Positions 47,805-56,095 of a stretch of DNA of 64,000 nucleotides are shown here, piece by piece; the stretch's first letter is position 1; the number at the start of each line of letters is the position of its first letter. The notes under the pieces were generated by a model. The model saw only the letters and a list, made by a program, of their open reading frames with translations, was not told the origin of the DNA and made no database searches. The stretch comes from a virus. Made by a program: the position numbers and the translations under genes. The DNA lies in the IMG/VR virus record IMGVR_UViG_3300017971_000039, positions 1-64,000 of that record; one strand, 5' to 3'.

Positions 47805-49289
47805 TTATTTTAAGGTAGACAGCTCGATGTCACTTATCATTCTTAACTTTGGGTTTACACCTGTTTTTTTGTATTCGTGCAGCCCTCTAAGCACAAAGTC
47901 CACCACATCTTTTCTGTCCTTCAATGCTCTGTGTGTTGTTACATCAATGGTTTTATTGGCTATGAAATGATAAAAGTGTGTTTTTCGTTTTTGTCCCGGG
48001 CGCCGTAGTCTGCGGCGACTTTGTCGGTATGTTCCGAGCTTTATTCCAGTGGAGCAATATAAGCAATATTTTGCCTGGGTGTAGTCTGCTGATTCAGCTC
48101 CAGCATCTATCTGGGCAACAAGTGTATTTTTGTCTTTGTTTTCCCAGAGTTTGCGCTGGTTCATGTCGCCTGACAGTTCAGCTACGGACCTGCCTGTTTT
48201 TTCTATGGCGACCTTCAATTTTTTCAACTCAGGTTTAAATTTCGTAAAGACTACCAGCTGTTCGTTCGGCGGCAGATCTTCAGTAAAGTCAGCAACTGCA
48301 TCTATTATTGTTGAATCGACAATTTCTTCCCTTCCATCATCAAATTTCAATATGCCCCTGGCCATTTGAGATAATCTCAGAAATTTTACAAGTGCATTGC
48401 TGACAGTGACTTCTCCTTTACCCCATTCAATCCAGAATTGCTTTTCAAGTTCTTTGTATTTTTTCAACACACCGGGTGGCAGGTCTATATTTATGTAATG
48501 ATTTTGTCTGTCAGGAATGTCCAGAGCATCGTCGAGCAGGACTTCGTCAGCACATGAGAAGAACCTTTTGTTTAATTCTTCTATGTTTTGGAACCTGAAT
48601 ATCTGTTTTCCGAGATGTCCCCCCATGACAGCATAGCGTGCCCTGAAATCAGAAAACCTTGTGCCAAAGATACGTGGGTTAAGAGCCCTGTACTGGGCAT
48701 AAATGTCGAGAGGAGAGTGCGGCATAGGTGTGCCTGACAGGTATAGTTTTCTGAGAGAGTTTCGAGCAATCCTGAACGCCTGCCATGATGCTGTTCCGCT
48801 TGGAGATTTGATTCTATGGGCTTCATCGATTATTTGCATGTCCCATTTTGTTGTTTCAAGCAGACCAGGCTTCAGTGTTTGTCTGCGTTTCGTCTTTTTG
48901 TTGACATGGACAAGCGGACCCAGTGGCGGGCGCCATGAAGATTCAAAGTTTATGACTATTACGGCCGGACCATTGTGTTTGTTTATTATTGCTTTTATTT
49001 CAGCTGCTTTTTTTGCCGCTGATAATTTTTTTTCAGGGGCGTATATCAATACATTTCTGCCGCAATGCAAGTCGAACTGTCGCGGCCATACATGAACGGT
49101 ATTTTTAGGGCATAAGATTATTGTTTTCTGGGCGTTTACACCAGTATTATAATCCACTGCTATTTTAGATTTTCCGACACCCATTTCCCACGCGAGATAA
49201 TATGCAGGCATGTTTAATAATGTCGGCCAGATTCTTGCCTGGTGTTTCCATGGATCGGTTTTTGATTGAGGGTATGGCGGTGTATGCAT
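47805..49289 (-). CDS. SNF2-like superfamily 2 DNA helicase/translocase
   Basis: A 494-residue SF2 protein: motif I YLAWEMGVGKSKIAVDY, motif II QIIDEAHRIKSPSG (DEAH), motif III YLSGTPMPHSPLD, motif IV-V region QLVVFTKFKPELKKL and motif VI QSRRRLRRPGQKRKTHFYHF, in the SNF2 pattern. It is the first gene of the leftward early operon, 82 bases from a strong promoter match. Phage members act in replication, recombination or fork restart. Confidence 0.9.
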   Translation of the reverse strand: MHTPPYPQSKTDPWKHQARIWPTLLNMPAYYLAWEMGVGKSKIAVDYNTGVNAQKTIILCPKNTVHVWPRQFDLHCGRNVLIYAPEKKLSAAKKAAEIKAIINKHNGPAVIVINFESSWRPPLGPLVHVNKKTKRRQTLKPGLLETTKWDMQIIDEAHRIKSPSGTASWQAFRIARNSLRKLYLSGTPMPHSPLDIYAQYRALNPRIFGTRFSDFRARYAVMGGHLGKQIFRFQNIEELNKRFFSCADEVLLDDALDIPDRQNHYINIDLPPGVLKKYKELEKQFWIEWGKGEVTVSNALVKFLRLSQMARGILKFDDGREEIVDSTIIDAVADFTEDLPPNEQLVVFTKFKPELKKLKVAIEKTGRSVAELSGDMNQRKLWENKDKNTLVAQIDAGAESADYTQAKYCLYCSTGIKLGTYRQSRRRLRRPGQKRKTHFYHFIANKTIDVTTHRALKDRKDVVDFVLRGLHEYKKTGVNPKLRMISDIELSTLK

Positions 49290-49370
49290 AAATGTGCCTT
49301 TTTTATAAGGGGAGAGCTTGTTGTAAATTGATTATTTTTTTAATAACTACGGCGTGTTGGCAGAACTACT

Positions 49371-49398
49371 ATTATCAGATAGAATATATGCTTGTCAA
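49371..49398 (-). promoter_or_regulatory. sigma70-like promoter for the early operon
   Basis: On the minus strand TTGACA (49398-49393), 16 bases, GATAAT (49376-49371), about 80 bases before the SNF2-like start. It lies directly next to the terminator of the tail operon, so early transcription starts where late transcription ends. Confidence 0.7.
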
Positions 49399-49401
49399 GA
49401 T

Positions 49402-49435
49402 AAAAAAAGGCACCCAGCGCCGCACCAGGTGCCTT
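49402..49435 (-). terminator. intrinsic terminator of the tail operon
   Basis: Stem AAGGCACC/GGTGCCTT, 13-base GC-rich loop, followed on the minus strand by seven T (plus A 49402-49408). Placed 82 bases after the last tail-operon stop at 49517. The remainder of 49290-49516 is AT-rich and gene-free. Confidence 0.85.
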
Positions 49436-49516
49436 AAATGGAGGATTGCCCACAGGTAGTGGGACGATTATTTTTTATTACAATATATAGTATGTGTCAA
49501 TTGTTAAAATTTTATT

Positions 49517-49882
49517 TTATATGTCTTCGTCACCGTTTCTTTTCTTTTCCATCTTGGCAAGATAATGTACAGCAGTTTTTATCTCGGCGTTGCTTACTAT
49601 CATGTTGTCGAGTTTCTCTGCTACTATCTCCAATGCTTTGCTATGTACTTTGATAAGTGTTTTGTTTTCCATTTTACCATCTTCAAGGCTGTTGATTCTG
49701 GTAAAAATATCTTGAAATGCATCTTTGCATTGCGTTCTCTGTTCCATATTGTCCACCTTTTTTTGTTCCGGCCAGACTCTGCGTTTTGGAAGTTTAATAA
49801 CCCCGAAGATTTGAAGCAAGGTAACTATTATTCCACCTGAACCAAATATGGCTATGAAAATTTCTGGAGAAATCCATTCCAT
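49517..49882 (-). CDS. single-span membrane protein with coiled coil (121 aa)
   Basis: N-terminal hydrophobic segment (IAIFGSGGIIVTLLQIFGVI) then a long soluble helix with heptads (FQDIFTRINSLEDGKMENKT, LIKVHSKALEIVAEKLDNMI). This N-in/C-out layout matches phage spanin- or XkdX/holin-accessory-like proteins at the end of tail operons. Last gene before the terminator. Confidence 0.6.
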   Translation of the reverse strand: MEWISPEIFIAIFGSGGIIVTLLQIFGVIKLPKRRVWPEQKKVDNMEQRTQCKDAFQDIFTRINSLEDGKMENKTLIKVHSKALEIVAEKLDNMIVSNAEIKTAVHYLAKMEKKRNGDEDI

Positions 49883-49885
49883 GCT

Positions 49886-51091
49886 TTAAACTTTTTCCTT
49901 TATTTGCAGCGGAGTTATATGATCAGGTTTTTTTATTACCCTTTTGATGGGGTTTATCTTTAACGGAACCATTAACCCTGACTTTTTGTCCTGAACCATT
50001 TGAGGCATGAAGCGCCAATCATGAACAACTTTTCCGTCATGCATTTTTGGCAACGCAACCGTTATTTCGGTGTCCGGCCAGTCTGCCTGTTTTGATTCCT
50101 GGATTTCAAAAGTTTCTTTGAATACTTCCAGGAATCCTCGTTCGCGTCTTGTGTGATCTTCCTTTGTTCCAAGCAACGATTTTGCCCTGGTCATATAACC
50201 GCCGTCTTCAGACGGAATCATCCTGGCGTTAATTCTTTCAACATCGTCCATTGTTGGATTAATGACAACAATTTCGTCTGTTGCCGGGTCGTAACTTTCG
50301 AAAGGATGCACACGTCCTCGATCTCCGAAACAGGGGTGGTCGGGCGCTTCGGTAATGGCAAAAAGTTCACCGTTTCTGAATAGTGCAAAAATCCAGTGCA
50401 GCTCGCCGGAAGATGTTACATATCTGGTCGTTGAGTATATACTTACATATGTACCATGTTCGTTATATAAAGTTACAAAATTGCTTAAAGAGCTGTTGGT
50501 CGATTCATCTTTTGGTTGCCAAGACCCTCCTGAAACTTGCGCTCTTCCAACAAAAATGCCGCACTGATAAGGCGATCCTGTTGAAGTCGCATAGCAATTA
50601 GTTTGAAAACAGTAGGTTCCACCCGTAACAGCAACAATGCTCGTTCCACCGCTGGTCTGATTGTTCGAGCCGGTCGTTGTTTTTAGCATTGACTGTGTTA
50701 CTTTTGCAGCACCGATTGTTAATGCCGTTGCTCCTGTGACATCTCCTGTATGAGCTGCATGGGAAACAGTCGGACTTGTATTTAAAGCACCGCCGCCGGA
50801 CAGCCCGCTTCCTGCAGTAATGCTAAAATCAGAAATATCGTTAGTCCCGTCAAGTATGGCCATTACATTACCAAAATCAAAGACGCTTAGCCAGGTTGTG
50901 TTTGCTTCATTTCTGAGTTTCAGTATATTGCTGTTAGTATCAAACCAGAGCATGCCGGCAAGAGGATTTGATGGTGCCGAGCTTCCCGAGAAACATGTTT
51001 TTAAAGCAGCAAAATTGTTTTCCATTGCAGAAAAACAGGTATCCGCGACAGTAGACAGCGAATATAAATCGTCAGTCCAGTTTTGAGACAT
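49886..51091 (-). CDS. tail fibre protein
   Basis: A 401-residue protein whose N-terminus (SLSTVADTCFSAMENNFAAL ... PSNPLAGMLWFDTNSNILKL) is the virion-attachment module seen in many phage fibres, followed by a Gly/Thr/Ser-rich beta-helical shaft (GSGLSGGGALNTSPTVSHAA, GDVTGATALTIGAAKVTQ) and a C-terminal domain. Likely receptor-binding or fibre-base protein. Codes downstream of the tip genes, as usual. Confidence 0.75.
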   Translation of the reverse strand: MSQNWTDDLYSLSTVADTCFSAMENNFAALKTCFSGSSAPSNPLAGMLWFDTNSNILKLRNEANTTWLSVFDFGNVMAILDGTNDISDFSITAGSGLSGGGALNTSPTVSHAAHTGDVTGATALTIGAAKVTQSMLKTTTGSNNQTSGGTSIVAVTGGTYCFQTNCYATSTGSPYQCGIFVGRAQVSGGSWQPKDESTNSSLSNFVTLYNEHGTYVSIYSTTRYVTSSGELHWIFALFRNGELFAITEAPDHPCFGDRGRVHPFESYDPATDEIVVINPTMDDVERINARMIPSEDGGYMTRAKSLLGTKEDHTRRERGFLEVFKETFEIQESKQADWPDTEITVALPKMHDGKVVHDWRFMPQMVQDKKSGLMVPLKINPIKRVIKKPDHITPLQIKEKV

Positions 51092-51106
51092 TTTTTTACT
51101 CCTTGG

Positions 51107-51430
51107 TTATTTTAGCATATCTTTTATTTCTTGCTCTATCTCGGCAGTGTAAAACGATCCAAAGAAAGCTTTTGCCTTGTTTATGTAAAACAGCTCTTTT
51201 TCTTTACGCAGCTGTTGCTTAAAAAAGTTTTTTCTTTCATTGGCTTCTGTTTCCCAATCTGATTTTATTGTAATTAATTCGGACGGCCATCGTGTTTTTA
51301 CCGTGTCTTTTGTACAGTTGCTGCATGTCTTTTGAACAATATCAACAGTTCCTTCAGAGTCGAGCTTTCCTGTGGTGCTGTAATAGTTTATTGTTCGCCC
51401 GCAATAATCACATGTAACATTAATGCCCAT
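51107..51430 (-). CDS. zinc-binding tail-operon protein (107 aa)
   Basis: N-terminal CDYCGRTINYY and QKTCSNCTKD form a rubredoxin-like four-cysteine site, followed by a helical coiled-coil tail (KKNFFKQQLRKEKELFYINK-like). Position between tip protein and fibre suggests a chaperone or assembly role. Confidence 0.6.
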   Translation of the reverse strand: MGINVTCDYCGRTINYYSTTGKLDSEGTVDIVQKTCSNCTKDTVKTRWPSELITIKSDWETEANERKNFFKQQLRKEKELFYINKAKAFFGSFYTAEIEQEIKDMLK

Positions 51431-51438
51431 TGTTTCAC

Positions 51439-54400
51439 CTATGTATAAAAATCGACCGTCAACACGGTGTTCCCGCCGCTTCCATCAATCATTAAATATT
51501 GATCCGAATTAGGGTCTGTTATGGTTACTTCAATTTGAAAATATCTTCCAGTTGCAGTTACTGCCAGCAGCTCAAACAGCTCGGCCTCGTTTGTATAAAC
51601 CCCGGACGATGTGCCCCATTTAATCTTTGCAGTGATCATTGATGCTACTGTTATGTTAAACAATTCTGCGAAAGTTTGAGACAAATCATGAATGTTCAAC
51701 GCCGGGGGACTTGCAATGCGTTTTTCACCGCTGCCGGTAATATTATTGCCGTCATAGCTTTCGAACGGCTCAGTCAGCACCAGGTTGTCATCGTCAATTA
51801 TGCTGTGAATTTCAACCCAATCGCCAATCCATCCGGACGTTGTTCTTATTTTGTCGCCTTCGGACAAATCAGTCAAGAAATTTCCCGTCCCTACATCGCA
51901 TGACACTGTCGTTCCGCCGTTTGAAAAAACTATATTATCTCCATCAATGTCTGTCGCGCTTGGCCACAAAGCTCCTATTGTTGAAGACGCGTCTATAACA
52001 CTCATTATAAAGTCGCCTTGCACACGCACTGTTTTTGATGACCCCAGGTCTATTTCAGGCGTAGTGAATGTGCCTTCAAGGGCGGATGCATGGTTTACCC
52101 TGACGGCATAATCACCGCCGCCTTTATCGAAGTATTGAGTATTGTTATGCGACCCGTTGTTGTAGTCAACGTCGTATGACGTATCAAGAGAGTATCCCGG
52201 GGGCACAGCGACCGTAAATGTTGTTGTAATTGGCGTTTCTGAATACAGACCATTATTGCTTTTAGCACAGCAGAATATTTTAAAGCTCCCTGCCCTCATA
52301 CCTCCAATTGAGTATATGGGCTTGACGTTGAATCCAAGGTATATGGCTGCATCCCAGTCTGAAACTCCAGTGTCTGAAATTCTGAACTCATAGCCAACTA
52401 TGTCTGGGTCTAATATTGCTGATCCTTTAATGTTTACATTATCTTCAGTTACGGTGGCATATAAATACGTCACGTCGGAAGGCGAGTCTGTTTTTCCCTG
52501 AATGGTCCTGTCGATTGTATACGCTGAATTAAAATCTTCTTTTTTCCCAAACACGGAAGCAGATTGCATTTTGCAGAAATATCTTACATTTTCTTCAACC
52601 GGATCTACAAGATAGCCGTCCTCTGATTTTGTTTTATATACCCAGTGTCCAAATGGCCAATATGCGATTAAGTTTGTCCGTGATATGTCCCGTAAATTAT
52701 AAAGATCGTTGATCTGTGCAGCTGTGAGCAGATTGCTGTAAATGCGAACCTCGTCTATGTTGCCTTTGTATGCATCAAATCCGTTTTCCCGGGCACCGAT
52801 ACAGAATCGTCCTGGATTTATGGGTGTTGCCGGCAAGGAAGAAATGTCAAGCGTTCCGATTGATGTATTGTCAAGATATGCAGATATCTGGTTTCCGACA
52901 TCAACATTTAATACCAGATGATGGAACTCTTCATCAAAGCATGTTTCAACAGTTGTAAACGGTTTGCTGAGGACGGAATGTCCGGCTGCCCCAATGCCGA
53001 CTTCGAGAATATCATTTGTGCCGTTTGATCTAATAAAAAAATCAGCATCAAGAGATTCATGTTTTGATAATATTCTGCCGTTATTTTTTATCTCGTCTCC
53101 AGATTTGAAAAACAGTGATATCGCAAAATCTGTTTCGCCGAGGTTTGCCAGCTCATCGCTTTGATTATCTCCAAAATCCACCCTTTGGTCAACACCATTA
53201 TAACTGAGACATTTTCCCCATATACCTTCAGAGAGGGCAGGCAATGATGCGCCTTCACGTTCTCCATGGCACGCATTCCCTGATTCATCATTTGCAATGT
53301 TGTCCATGTCGATTATCATGAGATAAATTGCAGCGTAATCCCAGAACGGATAAGTAGAGGTGGCCGGAGGATCGAAGTCTATAGCCCAGCGTGTTCTGCT
53401 GCGTTCACGGTAATAATACACTTCTTCTCTTTGGCTTACATTTTCGACCGATGCTACAGTATCAAGCGGAGACGGCAATGTTGATGCATGCCATTGATTT
53501 GCTGGAGCAGGATTGTAATTGTCGTCGTATAATTCTGCTTTTTCTTCAACTGCCGATATTTGAACTTCTCCGTTTGGCCCCATGCTCGGCTTTGTTACCC
53601 TGCAGATCTGGTTGCTCCATCCGAAAGTGCTGTGTGTTACTCTTATAAGATCATGCGGTTCAAGGGAAAGTCCTTTTGAAAATGTTTGAAATGCCCCTAC
53701 ATTTCCCCAGCGCCATCGTTCGAGATAATAATACCCCATTTGTTGAATCTGGTTTATGTTTGAGAGTCCAGGCAGTTTTATACTTCGTTCGCGGTAATCC
53801 CCGTCTGCATCCATTGCTGCCTTATCAGGATAAATATATTCATCTTCAAGGTACTGCTTGTCTTCATTGAAATATGTAATTTTGATTGCATTAGGAGTGT
53901 CAAATAATGGCGACAATGGTTTTAACGATAGGCTTGATTCGTTGTCACCAGACATTATAATATCATCTTCGTCAAAGCTTATGCCGGTTTCAGATTCGTA
54001 GTTTAGATCTTTATATTTAATTTTGAACATATTTTCAGAATAAACGACATTTCCCCTAAAACAGTTTAGAATTAGCTGCAGGTTGTCTACTACGGGTTGC
54101 TGGTCTGAAATCGCCATGTTCGCAGTCCAGCCTTTTGCGACTGTATATGTTTTAGCTGACGAGAATGCAGCCGAATCGATTCTGCTGCTGCCTATCCCGA
54201 TACCACCGCGTGTGCTTGACCTGGTAATAATATCATATGAAGCCAGCGTCGCGTCATTGCTGTAAGCCGTTGTATCGAGGATTGGATCATATAATTTGAG
54301 GCCTTCAACTGTTAATGTAATGTCAGGCTTTTTGACAAAAATATCTTTATTGTATTTTAACCGTACGTAGATATAGGCTGTATATCGCAGGCAGTCAGTC

Positions 54401-54813
54401 CACTCTGGAATCGCGTCTTTCAATGTTGAACAGACATTTTGGTTAGAAGTCCCGGTAAACAATTCATAGTATACATAATCAGATCCGAATTCGGTCCAGA
54501 TAGTATTGTCCAGAAACAGTTGGTCCACTCCATCTACTTGATGGAACCCATTAATTGGCCCTTCAGAGATTGTACCGATTATGTGTAAATATTTATTGTC
54601 TGTTCCGGATGTCCCGATATATACCTGGTTAATCCCAACGGTTGAAATTCCATAGCATAGTCGAAGAGTCGCTTTTGTTGTTCTTGTATTTGCACGGACG
54701 CCTGATCCTTTGGTGTCTTCTTCAAAATCAAAATCCTCAGCTGTAAGTTGAGAAATGGCTGTGCCTAACAAAAACGATATTATAAAATATACCAAGAATG
54801 TCCCAAGTTCCAT
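51439..54813 (-). CDS. tail tip / host-specificity protein with LamG-like domain
   Basis: A 1124-residue central tail-tip protein (lambda J-like role). The N-terminal third has a hydrophobic start and tip-protein strands (LQLILNCFRGNVVYSENMFK, AIKITYFNEDKQYLEDEYIY, YYYLERWRWGNVGAFQTFS). Residues about 545-700 form a LamG-like jelly-roll (EFHHLVLNVDVGNQISAYLD, YKGNIDEVRIYSNLLTAAQI), absent from the classic J and able to bind glycans. The C-terminal part is Ig/fibronectin-like. The frame ends in TAG; read-through would add 17 codons into the next gene. Confidence 0.85.
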   Translation of the reverse strand: MELGTFLVYFIISFLLGTAISQLTAEDFDFEEDTKGSGVRANTRTTKATLRLCYGISTVGINQVYIGTSGTDNKYLHIIGTISEGPINGFHQVDGVDQLFLDNTIWTEFGSDYVYYELFTGTSNQNVCSTLKDAIPEWTDCLRYTAYIYVRLKYNKDIFVKKPDITLTVEGLKLYDPILDTTAYSNDATLASYDIITRSSTRGGIGIGSSRIDSAAFSSAKTYTVAKGWTANMAISDQQPVVDNLQLILNCFRGNVVYSENMFKIKYKDLNYESETGISFDEDDIIMSGDNESSLSLKPLSPLFDTPNAIKITYFNEDKQYLEDEYIYPDKAAMDADGDYRERSIKLPGLSNINQIQQMGYYYLERWRWGNVGAFQTFSKGLSLEPHDLIRVTHSTFGWSNQICRVTKPSMGPNGEVQISAVEEKAELYDDNYNPAPANQWHASTLPSPLDTVASVENVSQREEVYYYRERSRTRWAIDFDPPATSTYPFWDYAAIYLMIIDMDNIANDESGNACHGEREGASLPALSEGIWGKCLSYNGVDQRVDFGDNQSDELANLGETDFAISLFFKSGDEIKNNGRILSKHESLDADFFIRSNGTNDILEVGIGAAGHSVLSKPFTTVETCFDEEFHHLVLNVDVGNQISAYLDNTSIGTLDISSLPATPINPGRFCIGARENGFDAYKGNIDEVRIYSNLLTAAQINDLYNLRDISRTNLIAYWPFGHWVYKTKSEDGYLVDPVEENVRYFCKMQSASVFGKKEDFNSAYTIDRTIQGKTDSPSDVTYLYATVTEDNVNIKGSAILDPDIVGYEFRISDTGVSDWDAAIYLGFNVKPIYSIGGMRAGSFKIFCCAKSNNGLYSETPITTTFTVAVPPGYSLDTSYDVDYNNGSHNNTQYFDKGGGDYAVRVNHASALEGTFTTPEIDLGSSKTVRVQGDFIMSVIDASSTIGALWPSATDIDGDNIVFSNGGTTVSCDVGTGNFLTDLSEGDKIRTTSGWIGDWVEIHSIIDDDNLVLTEPFESYDGNNITGSGEKRIASPPALNIHDLSQTFAELFNITVASMITAKIKWGTSSGVYTNEAELFELLAVTATGRYFQIEVTITDPNSDQYLMIDGSGGNTVLTVDFYT

Positions 54814-55442
54814 TATTCGCTACTCCTGTCAGGTACTCTGCCCCACCAGATATCAACATCCATTATGCTTGGTAGCCATCTGAACCCGCCGTAATTGTCT
54901 TCATTTCCAAGAGCTTCACAGCGTTCGTATGACTGGTCGCACCATGTCTCATTTCCGGAATATGTACACTCAGTTCCTTTAAAGACCCATTGGCATGAGG
55001 ATGATTGCTGGCGCAGGGTTTCTTTGCGCCACAAAACAAGTTCGTTCTGAATTTCAATTTTACATGTTCCTTCTTTTAACTCCCAGTCGTTTACTATTCC
55101 GAGAAACATGCTTTGAAGCTCTATCACAACAGCAGATGCGTTTAAGCAAAAGAATCCGACCTCTATGCTTTTTCCACGGATATCTTCGTTTAGTACAATT
55201 GCCTTTAACACTCCTTCGACATCGTTAAACTCTATTTCAATGGAATCAACTCCAAGGTCGCCTGAAGTTTCAATTCCACCTATCGTAAAGTCGATTGGTG
55301 TATACAAGTTGCTGTCATAATAAATGTCTATGTCAGAATTTTGGTATCGATATGTTGACGAGAAGCTGAGTTCTGTATAAAGAAAAAAACTGAACCCTTC
55401 TTTAGCCAGCTCAAGCACTATGTTTGGATCGAATGTTTTCAT
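54813..55442 (-). CDS. tail tip protein, DUF2163/minor tail L-like
   Basis: A 209-residue protein with a beta-rich N-terminal domain (DIDIYYDSNLYTPIDFTIGG) and the C-terminal pattern CQWVFKGTECTYSGNETWCD ... CEALGNEDNYGGFRWLPS, whose four cysteines match those that bind an Fe-S cluster in lambda gpL-type proteins. It closes the tail tip between tape measure and J. Coupled to the next gene as TAATG. Confidence 0.8.
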   Translation of the reverse strand: MKTFDPNIVLELAKEGFSFFLYTELSFSSTYRYQNSDIDIYYDSNLYTPIDFTIGGIETSGDLGVDSIEIEFNDVEGVLKAIVLNEDIRGKSIEVGFFCLNASAVVIELQSMFLGIVNDWELKEGTCKIEIQNELVLWRKETLRQQSSSCQWVFKGTECTYSGNETWCDQSYERCEALGNEDNYGGFRWLPSIMDVDIWWGRVPDRSSE

Positions 55443-55448
55443 GTTTTA

Positions 55449-56039
55449 TTACGGCGCCGCGAGTCCTGTAAGTTCAAGTCCTATTTTGTATAAATTATAC
55501 TCAAACAATTCCCGGGACATGCTGTCTTTTGTGAACCTGGCCCTGATTCTTAAAAACCCTGTAAAATCAACGGTTATAATTTCACCTTCAGAGGGTGCAG
55601 CAACAAAATCAATTCGGTCAGAGCCTGCTGTTCCCCCACCGGTCAATATCGAATAGTCAGAAGGACTCGATTTTGATATCCCGTCAAGGTAGACCGTCTG
55701 TGATGATGTGCTTCTCCCGGGAATGTCCCAGACATCTTCAGCACCGTCTCCGGTACCTACGTATAGTCCTGAATGGTTGAAATACGTTCCGGCCAACAGC
55801 GACAAATCATAAATATAAAACGCTTCATACGCGCCTTTGCGTGCAATGTAAAAGTCCCACAGTGTCTGCACATCGCTGTAGTCAAGTTCGCTGTATTGTA
55901 CCAGAACATCGTACTTGGCGTACGTGGATTTATAGTTGCGCTGCTCTTTGCCGCTGTCAGAAGTTTTTATAAGAGTCGAGAACCTGGGCGACACTATCAG
56001 CGGATAAATCGGGATTGGGTCTTCCGGAAATGTTGCCAT
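55449..56039 (-). CDS. tail tip protein, DUF2460-like
   Basis: A 196-residue protein starting FPEDPIPIYPLIVSPRFSTL with RNYKSTYAKYDVLVQYSELD, DVQTLWDFYIARKGAYEAFY and a C-terminal LRIRARFTKDSMSREL, the DUF2460 layout of distal-tail proteins found between the tape measure and DUF2163 genes in GTA and related siphoviruses. Gene order here matches that. Confidence 0.85.
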   Translation of the reverse strand: MATFPEDPIPIYPLIVSPRFSTLIKTSDSGKEQRNYKSTYAKYDVLVQYSELDYSDVQTLWDFYIARKGAYEAFYIYDLSLLAGTYFNHSGLYVGTGDGAEDVWDIPGRSTSSQTVYLDGISKSSPSDYSILTGGGTAGSDRIDFVAAPSEGEIITVDFTGFLRIRARFTKDSMSRELFEYNLYKIGLELTGLAAP

Positions 56040-56043
56040 TGTT

Positions 56044-56095
56044 TTTACCTTATTTTAGCAGTCTTTATTTTAGCAGTCTTTATTTTAGCAGCCTT
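56044..56095. repeat. three 15-bp tandem repeats at the tape-measure stop
   Basis: Three near-identical units of TATTTTAGCAGTCTT-type sequence lie between the distal-tail start and the end of the tape-measure gene; the repeat supplies the final codons and the TAA. Slippage here would add or remove stops without changing the protein. Confidence 0.75.
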
